In this document: piece by piece, positions 12,449 to 18,589 of the stretch
How the letters are laid out: every line of letters starts with the position of its first letter
How positions within the stretch are numbered: position 1 is the stretch's first letter
From: an uncultured Prevotella sp.
Lineage (GTDB): Bacteria; Bacteroidota; Bacteroidia; Bacteroidales; Bacteroidaceae
Length of the DNA stretch: 18,589 nt
Assembly: GCA_900550365.1 (NCBI GenBank)
Contig: URRR01000041.1
Location: forward strand, 1 to 18,589
Direction: 5' to 3'
The notes under the pieces: generated by a model
The model's database searches: none
What the model was told of the DNA's origin: nothing
What the model saw: only the letters and a program-made list of their open reading frames with translations
Made by a program: the position numbers and the translations under genes

Positions 12449-15283
12449 TTATTTCTTCTCTTCCTCCGGCAGCATCACTACCTTGACGCTGTTTCCGCCG
12501 TTGAAGATTACGTCGTTGATGAACGCTGCAACCTTCTCGGGAGTCAGTTCGTTGATGCACTTCTTATAGTCAGTGTAGGTGTCGATGCCGTACTCGTCAA
12601 GATTATTTATCGTGCTTACCCAGTAGCTGTTGGTCTTAGCCTCCTCGTCGGCACGCTTCAGCATCAGCTCCTTAACCTTGTTGAGCATGTCAGCGTCAAC
12701 GGTTGTGCGCATCTTCTGCGCCTCGTCGTTCATTATTTTCAGTGCAACGTCGCTCATTTCGGGCTTCATCGGGCATACGCCGATGAGCACCGTGAAGGGC
12801 ACGTCGCCTCCGAGATTAGCTATGCCGGCGGCGCCTGTAGAGTAAGCGGCGCTCGCATCCTCGCGTATAGCCTTGAGGTAAATCATCGAGAGCACCTGTC
12901 CTGCCGCGTCGGCTGCTACAGCGTTCTCCAGCGAGTACGGAGTCTTGTTGTTATACCAGTAGATGTAGGCATTGGCCTTCGGGGTCTCCATCTTGCGGTA
13001 GAACTTGTTTACGACGTTGCCCTGGGCGAATGTCGATACCTTCTTCCAGTTCTCCTTTGCGCCGTTAGCAGGCAGTGAGGCGATGTACTGCTCGATGAGC
13101 GGACGGATAGAATCCTCCTCGAAGTTGCCCACGAAGGTAAAGGTGTAGTCGGCGGCGTTGGCCGTACGCTCCTTAGCTATCTGCAGAATGCGGTCATAGT
13201 TGACCTTCTTCAGATCATCAACCTTCATCATCTTGTAGCGCGGATTGTGGCAGTAGAGCGTGCACATGAGCGAGTCCTGGAACGCAGCCTCAGGCAGGAT
13301 TGCCTGGTTCTTGAGGTTGTTCTCGAGTATGGTCATCAGCGCGTTGTAGCTCTTCTCGTCCTTCTTGACGTCGGTGAAATAAAGATATGTAAGCTGGAAG
13401 AGCGTCTCGATGTCCTTCGGAGTTGACTTTCCGCTTGCGCCCTCATGCAGGTTGTTGAGCGTAAGGGTTACGCTTGCCTGCTTACCGGCGAGCGCCTTCT
13501 CAAGCTCATTGTTGCTGAAATTGCCTAATCCGCTGGCCGCGATGACCGGAGAGTAAAGCTCTGCGTTCACGAGGTCAGCCTCGCCGAGCAGCGACGAGCC
13601 GCCCTTCGACGTTGCGCTCATTATCACCTCGTCGTTCTTGAAGTCGGTCTTCTTCAGCAGTACGCGCGCTCCGTTAGAGAGGGTAAGCTCCTTATAGCCG
13701 AGCTTTGCGTTCTCCTTCTCGCTCACGATCTTGCCTTTAGCGGGCAGGGTGGTGATGAGCGGCTCGTTCTTCACGTTGTCAACCCACGCAGTGAGCTGCT
13801 CTCCGTGAACGCTGTCGATGGCCTTCTTGATAGCCTCGGGAGTGGGATAAACGGCTCCGTCCTTCTCGTTGTAAACGGCATATACCACAAGGTTGGTGTC
13901 GGTAACGCTCACGAGTTCCTTCATTATCTCGTTGATAGCCTCGACGGGGATTACCGGAACAATCTGCTGCATCAGCGTATATTCTTCAGCAATAGAAGGA
14001 ATAGGCTCGTTAGAGAGGTAGTTGTCGCGGTACTGATCGCCCCAGTAGCTGTTCTCCTGCTTGTCGCGGTTGGTGTAAACCTTCTCCAACCAGCTCATGT
14101 ATTCATCCTTTGCGCGGACGTACTCGGTAGCGGTATAGCCGAACTTGGCGGCGCGCATCACCTCGCGCATTGCCGCCTTGATGGCCTCTTCGGTCTTGCC
14201 GGGCTTCGGCATGATGTCGAGCGAGAAGGCGTCCTTCGTCTTTGAGTAGATGTACTCGCCGTCATATACATACGCAGCTACGAACGGGCAGTCGGGGTTC
14301 TGCGCCACCTCGGAGAGGCGCGAGTTAAGCATCTGCGTGCAGGTGTACACCCCGTACTGTTGCATCAGGTACATTACGTTGCTCTTCAGGCTGTCGGGGA
14401 AGGCGTCGTGCTTGAACTTTATTGAAATGCCGTCAGTCCTTTGCTCCTTGTCCTTGTCAACGATGATGATTGCCTCGTTGTTGTCGGGCACGGGTTCGTC
14501 AACCACCGGTACGGGGTTCTCGGGCATCTTGATGGAGCTGAACATCTCCTTTATTTTCTGTTCGGTGCGGTTCACGTCAACGTCGCCCACCACGATGATG
14601 GCCTGGTTGTCGGGTCTGTACCACTTATGGTAGTACGCACGCAGGGCCTCGGGCTTGAAGTTGTCAACCACCGACATAAGTCCGATGGGCATACGCTTGC
14701 CGTACTTGCTGCCGGGATACAGCTTCTCGAGGTTGCGCTCCATCATTCTCTGGCCGGCGGAAGAGCGCAGACGCCACTCCTCATGGATTACTCCGCGCTC
14801 CTTGTCGATTTCCTTGGCGTCGAGAGTAAGTCCGTTCGACCAGTCCTTGAGTATGAGCAGGCACGAGTCGAGCGACGCAACATTAGCAGAAGGCACGTTG
14901 CACACACGGTAAACAGTCTGGTCAACAGCGGTGTACGCGTTCAAGTCGGAACCGAACTCAACGCCTATCGAGCGCAGATACTCGATAAGATTGTTGCCCT
15001 GGAAGTTGTCAGAGCCGTTGAAGGCCATGTGCTCCAGGAAGTGAGCCAGTCCGCGCTGGTCTTCCTCCTCCTGGATAGAACCTACGCGCTGGGCGATGTA
15101 GAAGTTAACACGGTGTTCGGGATAACCGTTATGACGGATGTAATACGTAAGGCCGTTAGGCAGCTTGCCTATCCTTACAGCAGAGTCGACGGGTATCGAA
15201 GGCATCTGCATTCCTTGCGCCATAACCGCCGCCGCGCTTGTGATAAACAACACGGCAGCAACAAGCAAGTGTTTTAATTTCAT
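12449..15283 (-). CDS. M16 family zinc metalloprotease (insulinase/pitrilysin-like)
   Basis: This 944-residue exported protease has a signal peptide of about 22 residues cleaved after VMA-Q. The inverted zinc motif HFLEH lies at 81-85 (ligands His81 and His85, catalytic Glu84), and the third ligand is Glu162 in KERGVIHEE, at the classic spacing of 76 residues after the second histidine. A second half from about 535 (YKELTLSNGARVLLKKTDF) resembles the non-catalytic M16 domain, so the chain is a full two-domain enzyme in one piece. It probably degrades peptides in the periplasm or at the cell surface. It is monocistronic, with its own promoter and terminator. The substrate is not evident, and no paired inactive M16 gene is present. 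Confidence 0.95.
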   Translation of the reverse strand: MKLKHLLVAAVLFITSAAAVMAQGMQMPSIPVDSAVRIGKLPNGLTYYIRHNGYPEHRVNFYIAQRVGSIQEEEDQRGLAHFLEHMAFNGSDNFQGNNLIEYLRSIGVEFGSDLNAYTAVDQTVYRVCNVPSANVASLDSCLLILKDWSNGLTLDAKEIDKERGVIHEEWRLRSSAGQRMMERNLEKLYPGSKYGKRMPIGLMSVVDNFKPEALRAYYHKWYRPDNQAIIVVGDVDVNRTEQKIKEMFSSIKMPENPVPVVDEPVPDNNEAIIIVDKDKEQRTDGISIKFKHDAFPDSLKSNVMYLMQQYGVYTCTQMLNSRLSEVAQNPDCPFVAAYVYDGEYIYSKTKDAFSLDIMPKPGKTEEAIKAAMREVMRAAKFGYTATEYVRAKDEYMSWLEKVYTNRDKQENSYWGDQYRDNYLSNEPIPSIAEEYTLMQQIVPVIPVEAINEIMKELVSVTDTNLVVYAVYNEKDGAVYPTPEAIKKAIDSVHGEQLTAWVDNVKNEPLITTLPAKGKIVSEKENAKLGYKELTLSNGARVLLKKTDFKNDEVIMSATSKGGSSLLGEADLVNAELYSPVIAASGLGNFSNNELEKALAGKQASVTLTLNNLHEGASGKSTPKDIETLFQLTYLYFTDVKKDEKSYNALMTILENNLKNQAILPEAAFQDSLMCTLYCHNPRYKMMKVDDLKKVNYDRILQIAKERTANAADYTFTFVGNFEEDSIRPLIEQYIASLPANGAKENWKKVSTFAQGNVVNKFYRKMETPKANAYIYWYNNKTPYSLENAVAADAAGQVLSMIYLKAIREDASAAYSTGAAGIANLGGDVPFTVLIGVCPMKPEMSDVALKIMNDEAQKMRTTVDADMLNKVKELMLKRADEEAKTNSYWVSTINNLDEYGIDTYTDYKKCINELTPEKVAAFINDVIFNGGNSVKVVMLPEEEKK

Positions 15284-15307
15284 AAAAATTTGTTTAAAAT
15301 GGTTCTA

Positions 15308-15315
15308 CAAATATA
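15308..15315 (-). promoter_or_regulatory. -7 box of the M16 protease gene
   Basis: The minus strand reads TATATTTG, a perfect TAnnTTTG box, 24 bp before the ATG at 15283. No TTTG lies at the expected -33 distance, so the promoter is incomplete by consensus. The leader would be about 15-20 nt. Confidence 0.6.
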
Positions 15316-15423
15316 GGTTTTTATTATTTCAAGATTGCCGTTTTTATGCCAAATTTAATAATTTTTATATCTTTCGTAGTCGAAAACGGCTATTACATAT
15401 AATAACAGATTGCGGGCGTAACT

Positions 15424-15633
15424 TCAGCCGTCGCTGTACTCAAGAATGTCTCCCGGCTGGCATTCGAGCTCACGGCAGATGGCTTCGAGCGTGGAAAAAC
15501 GCACGGCGCGGGCCTTGCCCGTCTTCAGGATGGACAGGTTAGCCTGGGTCAGCCCTACCCTCTCGGCCAGCTCGCCGAGCGAGATTTTACGCCGGGCCAT
15601 CATCACGTCGAGATTAACTATTATCTTTCCCAT
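15424..15633 (-). CDS. Small Cro/CI-type helix-turn-helix regulator (YozG-like)
   Basis: This 69-residue protein consists almost only of a helix-turn-helix domain. After a beta-like start (GKIIVNLDVMMARRK), helices 2 and 3 lie in SLGELAERVGLTQANLSILK, followed by AVRFSTLEAICRELECQPGDILEY. This closely resembles the YozG-type regulators commonly encoded next to DUF2975 membrane proteins, and here that partner is 12 bp upstream in the same operon. Three copies of an ATCG-type palindrome around the operon promoter suggest that the protein regulates its own synthesis. The family call is strong; binding to those sites is inferred. Confidence 0.93.
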   Translation of the reverse strand: MGKIIVNLDVMMARRKISLGELAERVGLTQANLSILKTGKARAVRFSTLEAICRELECQPGDILEYSDG

Positions 15634-15645
15634 GCGCCTTACCTT

Positions 15646-16293
15646 TTATATTGTCAGTTCCTGGTCTTCTTTCAGCTTTAGACCTATGGCGAAAGCCTCG
15701 GCCATAACGAGCGAGAAGAGACCGAAAATGATGCCGGAAATGCTGGCGGCCGAGCCGTAATCAACGGCGTAACCACTGAGACTGAACTCCTGAGTGGCCT
15801 CATAAATGTCGTAACAGCCGTCGGCCGTGGCTATGACGCCTGCCGCAAGAAGACACCAGCCCACAACGCGAAGCAGGCGGATGTTGAGCGGCATGAAGAT
15901 GCGGTTCTTGTTGATGTTGCGCACGAAGAGGATAAACGTCACGAGGGCGGCGCCTGACAGCGCGCCGAAAATCAGCTGGTAAAACAGCTTGAACAGCGTT
16001 ACGCCTAAGCCCTCTGTCGCTGTCTTGGGCACAATCATCTGCGTTGGCCATGCCTGGATACGCCGGCCGGTTACCTTGTCGGTAAGGGTCTGGGCGTTGG
16101 CCTGCGTCAGTTCGGTGGGCAGCAGGCTTACCGTGCTGTACTCATAATTCATCGCTTCAACGCGGCCGTTGCTCTCCTCGGCGTGGCGCATGCCGCTGGC
16201 AAAGCCTGCCATGAATACTCTTGACATCATCAAAACGTCGCAGGCGAGCACCACGAAGATAAGAATGCAGAACAGGTTGAGTTTCTTTTTCAT
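15646..16293 (-). CDS. DUF2975 membrane protein
   Basis: This 215-residue membrane protein has four predicted transmembrane segments (about 7-29, 100-125, 140-160 and 183-205). A polar 65-residue region lies between the first two and should face the periplasm. The C-terminus, EAFAIGLKLKEDQELTI, is the typical DUF2975 ending. Function is unknown; the family is usually paired with a small YozG-like regulator, as here, which suggests a membrane-linked regulatory pair. The start at 16293 (MKKKLNLF) gives positive charges before TM1. The leader is long, about 140 nt, and contains a strong hairpin. Confidence 0.88.
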   Translation of the reverse strand: MKKKLNLFCILIFVVLACDVLMMSRVFMAGFASGMRHAEESNGRVEAMNYEYSTVSLLPTELTQANAQTLTDKVTGRRIQAWPTQMIVPKTATEGLGVTLFKLFYQLIFGALSGAALVTFILFVRNINKNRIFMPLNIRLLRVVGWCLLAAGVIATADGCYDIYEATQEFSLSGYAVDYGSAASISGIIFGLFSLVMAEAFAIGLKLKEDQELTI

Positions 16294-16318
16294 CGTATCC
16301 GCTTTTTGTTGTTCCGTT

Positions 16319-16349
16319 GTCCGCTGCCGTTTTTCCGGCGGCAGCGGAC
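16319..16349 (-). promoter_or_regulatory. Strong hairpin in the leader of the DUF2975 operon
   Basis: GTCCGCTGCCG (16319-16329) and CGGCAGCGGAC (16339-16349) form a perfect 11-bp GC-rich stem with a 9-nt loop, 25 nt before the start codon. No T-run follows on the minus strand, so it is not an intrinsic terminator. It could affect translation or stability of the leader. Confidence 0.6.
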
Positions 16350-16380
16350 TCCCGACATATTAATTATTAAATAGAGAGAG

Positions 16381-16404
16381 TAATGACACTGTGTGTTGTC
16401 ATTA
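16381..16404. repeat. 8-bp inverted repeat in the DUF2975 leader
   Basis: TAATGACA (16381-16388) and TGTCATTA (16397-16404) are perfect complements with an 8-bp spacer. The element overlaps by two bases the degenerate palindrome at 16403-16417. It would lie in the transcribed leader. Confidence 0.5.
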
Positions 16405-16417
16405 TCGAAAAATGATG
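16403..16417. promoter_or_regulatory. Degenerate operator site 1 of the DUF2975 operon
   Basis: TATCGAAAAATGATG keeps one perfect half-site (TATCG) and a degenerate second half. Its centre is 21 bp, about two helical turns, from the centre of site 2 at 16424-16438, so proteins on both sites would share one face of the DNA. Confidence 0.45.
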
Positions 16418-16423
16418 ATTATT

Positions 16424-16438
16424 TATCGTTTTTCGATA
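16424..16438. promoter_or_regulatory. Operator site 2 at the transcription start
   Basis: TATCGTTTTTCGATA is a perfect 5-5-5 palindrome. It begins 3 bp after the -7 box and so covers the expected start of transcription. A bound repressor here would block the promoter. The most likely binder is the helix-turn-helix protein of the same operon; this is inferred. Confidence 0.65.
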
Positions 16439-16440
16439 TG

Positions 16441-16472
16441 CAAATATACGTTCAATATCTGAAAGCGACAAA
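16441..16472 (-). promoter_or_regulatory. Promoter of the DUF2975-HTH operon
   Basis: On the minus strand, -33 box TTTG (16472-16469) and -7 box TATATTTG (16448-16441) are separated by 20 bp, a full match to the Bacteroidetes sigma-70 consensus. Perfect TATCG-N5-CGATA palindromes lie on both sides of it. Confidence 0.8.
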
Positions 16473-16489
16473 TTATTTCAATAAATATT

Positions 16490-16504
16490 TATCGAAAAAC
16501 GATA
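16490..16504. promoter_or_regulatory. Operator site 3 upstream of the -33 box
   Basis: TATCGAAAAACGATA is the reverse complement of site 2 and hence the same palindrome. It lies 17 bp beyond the -33 box, and its centre is 66 bp from that of site 2. Sites on either side of a promoter allow cooperative binding or looping; this is inferred. Confidence 0.65.
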
Positions 16505-16512
16505 ATTTAACA

Positions 16513-16532
16513 TCCGTTTGCAGGCAAACGGA
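16513..16532. repeat. 20-bp near-palindrome upstream of the DUF2975 promoter
   Basis: TCCGTTTGC and GCAAACGGA are perfect 9-bp arms with a 2-bp centre. It might be an operator or a weak 3' hairpin for the pseudouridine synthase transcript. No T-run supports a terminator. Confidence 0.4.
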
Positions 16533-16558
16533 ATAACGGCTGACGGCAGGAGGTTTTC

Positions 16559-16646
16559 CAACTCACGGTCTTTTGGTCTGCAAAAGACCGTCAAACGCAA
16601 GCCAAAAGGCCGTCTTTCGCAATGCAAAAGACGGCCTTTTAGAAAC
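16559..16646. repeat. Four-unit 22-bp array (copy D)
   Basis: Units are 16559-16580, 16581-16602, 16603-16624 and 16625-16646. All have the AAAAG...CTTTT layout; unit 2 contains GACCGTCAAACGCA as in copy C, and units 3 and 4 are inversely complementary. The array lies behind the pseudouridine synthase gene (stop at 16723) and before the DUF2975 promoter, so it could insulate the two units. The 76 bp between it and the stop codon hold only a weak CTGCC-AC-GGCAG hairpin. Confidence 0.85.
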
Positions 16647-16722
16647 TGTCAGGTTTTTCCTGCCACGGCAGTCAACGGCGGGGCAGTGCGCCATGCGGCA
16701 TAACCGGCTGGTGAGCAGGCAC

Positions 16723-18345
16723 TTAGAACACGGCCTTGCGCTCAAAAGTCATGCGGCGGCGGGTGACGGGATGGGTAAACGTTATGGCCTCGGCATGCAG
16801 GCAGAGGCGCGCTCCGCCGTGGCCGTAGAGACGGTCGCCGAGGATAGGCGTGCCCAATCCGCCTGCGTGGGCGCAGTGTACGCGCAGCTGGTGGGTGCGC
16901 CCGGTAAGCGGACTGAGGGTTATGCGGGTTACGTTTTCCCTGATTCCGGTTATCTTATAGTCGGTAACGGCAGGCTTGCCGTTCACGGGGTCAACCTTCT
17001 GATACGGCCGGTCGAGCGGGTCGGGGGCCAGCGGCAGACTGATGCGGCCCTCATTGGGCGCGGCGGTGACGCCGTCGAGCAGGGCGACGTAGCGCTTCTT
17101 GACCTCACGGGCGGCAAACTGCGCCTGCAAGGCCTTGTACGTCTGGCTGTCGAAAGCAATGAGGAGCAGCCCCGACGTGTCCATGTCGAGGCGGTGAACG
17201 GGCATTATCTCAGCACGGCCGGGATAGCGCAGGCGCATCTCTTCGACAACCGACGGCGCACCGCCACGGCCCGGCACCGACTTCATTCCGGCCGGCTTGT
17301 TGACCACTGCCACATATTCATCTTCGTAAACAATCTCCAACGGCTCGCTGACGGCTCGCTCGGCGCTGCCTTCCGCCACGTCGAGGCCCTGCAGCATGTA
17401 GCTTAATATGGGCAGACATTTGCCCCGGCAGGCGGGATAATAGCGCAGATGATGACGCACTTCGGAAGCCGGCGACCGGCCCCACCAGAACTCTGCCATG
17501 CACACGGGGCGCATGCCGTTGAGGTAAGCGTACTGGAGCAGCTTGGGAGCGCAGCAGTCTCCTGCGCCCGACGGGGGCGTGCCCTGCGGCGTGCCGGCGA
17601 AAATGGAGCAGAGGTCGCGCCGCTCTCCGCGGGCGTTGAGCATGGAATATTGAGAAAAGAGCCAGCGTTGCAGACTGTCTGACATGGCCTTGCGCCGCGC
17701 CTTCAGGCGGTTTATCTCGGTCTCTATGGCGCTTACGGCGGCCTCGGCTTCGGCCATAAGCACGGCAGAGCGCTTCTTCAGGCGGCGCAGCTCGGCCTTC
17801 ATAAACTGGCTTTCACGCGTCAGCGCGGCCTCCTCTTCAGCCGTAATGCCGGCCGGCGAGGCGCGGCGGGCGTCGCGTGCGGCCTTGGCCTCCTTCATGG
17901 TCTGCCTGAAAGCGGCCTCGCGCTCCTCATTGTCGCGGCGGCAACGGTCTCTCGCGGCCAGCGCGGCGGCATAGCCGTCAGAGCGCGTCAGGCGGTCAAT
18001 CTCGTGGTTTATGGCCGTTATCCCGGCCTCACGGGTCTTGAAATAGCCGTCAGGACGCATGGCATCGAACACCGGCGGAACAAAAAACTCATGACTTTTG
18101 CTGCCGGCCAGCAGGCCTGAATATGCGGCGAGATAGCCTAAACGGCCGTCAGCCGTCCGCACGACGAGCACGCCGAACATCTTACCGCGGTCGGCATCGG
18201 CACGCAGAGCGGCGTCGGCGGCGATGCAGGTCTGCACCTCCGCGGCGGCCATAAGGCACAGAGGATGTGGCTCATAGTGAAAGGGATTGGTGAACTTGGC
18301 CGGTTCAGCCATGTCTGTATGCAGCGGATGAAACTTTGTAAGCAT
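16723..18345 (-). CDS. RluA-family pseudouridine synthase with long N-terminal extension
   Basis: This 540-residue RNA-modifying enzyme has its catalytic domain in the C-terminal 200 residues: VNKPAGMKSVPGRGG, then HRLDMDTSGLLL with catalytic Asp387, and the RNA-binding-type GRTHQLRVH near 482-490. The N-terminal 330 residues are unusual for RluA. They hold KFHPLHTD...FHYEPHPLCLMAA, a charged coiled-coil at about 124-234, and a Cys-rich conserved block (CCAPKLLQYAY, MAEFWWGRSP, YYPACRGKC). From memory, the same architecture occurs in a long RluA-like subfamily of Bacteroidetes and Vibrio. I chose the ATG at 18345 because KFHP begins the conserved N-terminus and the promoter lies 4 bp upstream; the frame extends to 18393 but that part overlaps the promoter. 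The target RNA site is unknown. Confidence 0.92.
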   Translation of the reverse strand: MLTKFHPLHTDMAEPAKFTNPFHYEPHPLCLMAAAEVQTCIAADAALRADADRGKMFGVLVVRTADGRLGYLAAYSGLLAGSKSHEFFVPPVFDAMRPDGYFKTREAGITAINHEIDRLTRSDGYAAALAARDRCRRDNEEREAAFRQTMKEAKAARDARRASPAGITAEEEAALTRESQFMKAELRRLKKRSAVLMAEAEAAVSAIETEINRLKARRKAMSDSLQRWLFSQYSMLNARGERRDLCSIFAGTPQGTPPSGAGDCCAPKLLQYAYLNGMRPVCMAEFWWGRSPASEVRHHLRYYPACRGKCLPILSYMLQGLDVAEGSAERAVSEPLEIVYEDEYVAVVNKPAGMKSVPGRGGAPSVVEEMRLRYPGRAEIMPVHRLDMDTSGLLLIAFDSQTYKALQAQFAAREVKKRYVALLDGVTAAPNEGRISLPLAPDPLDRPYQKVDPVNGKPAVTDYKITGIRENVTRITLSPLTGRTHQLRVHCAHAGGLGTPILGDRLYGHGGARLCLHAEAITFTHPVTRRRMTFERKAVF

Positions 18346-18349
18346 GCTG

Positions 18350-18357
18350 CAAAGGTA
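18350..18357 (-). promoter_or_regulatory. -7 box of the pseudouridine synthase gene
   Basis: TACCTTTG on the minus strand matches TAnnTTTG and ends only 4 bp before the ATG at 18345. Transcription would begin at or next to the start codon, giving a leaderless or nearly leaderless mRNA. At the -33 distance there is only a T-rich stretch. If the next in-frame ATG (18312) is used, the leader would be about 30 nt. Confidence 0.6.
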
Positions 18358-18432
18358 CGAAAAGACGTGATAAAAGGAAAACATACGCGGCAAAACCGCT
18401 ATTAAACTGACGCCCCGCGGCGTGGCGGAGGT

Positions 18433-18512
18433 GGTTCATCCACAATTTAAGTGTATAAAATTAAGGCATAAATGTGGCAGTAAACACCCTCTAGTAGGGA
18501 CATAATTCATTA
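18433..18512 (-). repeat. 80-bp interspersed repeat, right copy (inverted)
   Basis: The reverse complement matches 130-209 over 80 bp without gaps, with about 12 differences. The outer flank has GGGACA...TGTCCC arms (18498-18523). No 22-bp array adjoins this copy. From here to the window end at 18589 I see no gene. Confidence 0.75.
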
Positions 18513-18589
18513 CACTGCTGTCCCAAGAAAAAATTAACACATGAAGATATAGTATTTTTGACTACCGGAAAGTAACAAAATGTCAGAAA

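Noticed and set aside
12329..13078. Plus-strand 249-residue frame
   Set aside because: It is mostly antisense to the M16 protease gene; the protease has complete catalytic motifs in its own frame.
16573..17406. Plus-strand 277-residue frame
   Set aside because: It begins in array D and runs antisense through the pseudouridine synthase gene.
130..18512. Composite transposon or genomic island bounded by the inverted 80-bp repeats
   Set aside because: No transposase, integrase or target-site duplication is visible, and the enclosed genes look like core Bacteroidales genes.

Overview
The window looks like chromosomal DNA from a Bacteroidales bacterium, probably Prevotella or a close relative. 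The reasons are promoters with the Bacteroidetes -7 box TAnnTTTG, starts without Shine-Dalgarno sites, typical families (head-GIN/DUF2807 lipoprotein, DUF3836-like protein, DUF2975 plus small HTH pair, split MacB-type efflux genes), and intergenic DNA crowded with short repeats. This placement is inference; no rRNA or other marker gene is present. All fifteen genes I support lie on the minus strand, so transcription runs from high to low coordinates. I see no tRNA, rRNA, CRISPR, transposase or phage gene.

Layout in transcription order. At 18345-16723 lies an unusually long RluA-type pseudouridine synthase, almost leaderless behind its promoter. At 16293-15424 lies a two-gene operon, a DUF2975 membrane protein and a 69-residue Cro/CI-type regulator; its promoter is bracketed by copies of the palindrome TATCG-N5-CGATA, probably the regulator's own operators. 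At 15283-12449 lies a periplasmic or cell-envelope M16 (insulinase/pitrilysin-like) protease with its own promoter and a good intrinsic terminator. At 11850-11362 lies a small secreted DUF3836-like protein with a good promoter.

From 11150 to 370 runs a ten-gene export locus. The first part is compact: an ABC-2-type ATPase, two paralogous six-helix membrane proteins and a YtrA-like GntR regulator. The second part is a tripartite efflux pump: a MacB-like ATPase, two separate MacB/FtsX-type permeases, a periplasmic adaptor and a TolC-family outer-membrane channel. A lipoprotein with a 20-residue GSGD repeat closes the locus. The GntR protein probably controls the ABC-2 part and perhaps the whole locus.

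The most unusual content is non-coding. Four separate loci carry an array of exactly four 22-bp units (88 bp), with A- and T-tracts alternating every 11 bp. In the efflux locus the gene gaps are 146-382 bp of repeat DNA, and in four of them one arm of an inverted repeat sits right behind the upstream stop codon while the other sits just before the next start codon. An 80-bp repeat occurs in inverted orientation near both ends of the window. Another spacer holds eight 22-bp units built as 44-bp dimers, and another a 66-bp tandem repeat. These repeats open spurious reading frames on the plus strand, which I have not annotated.
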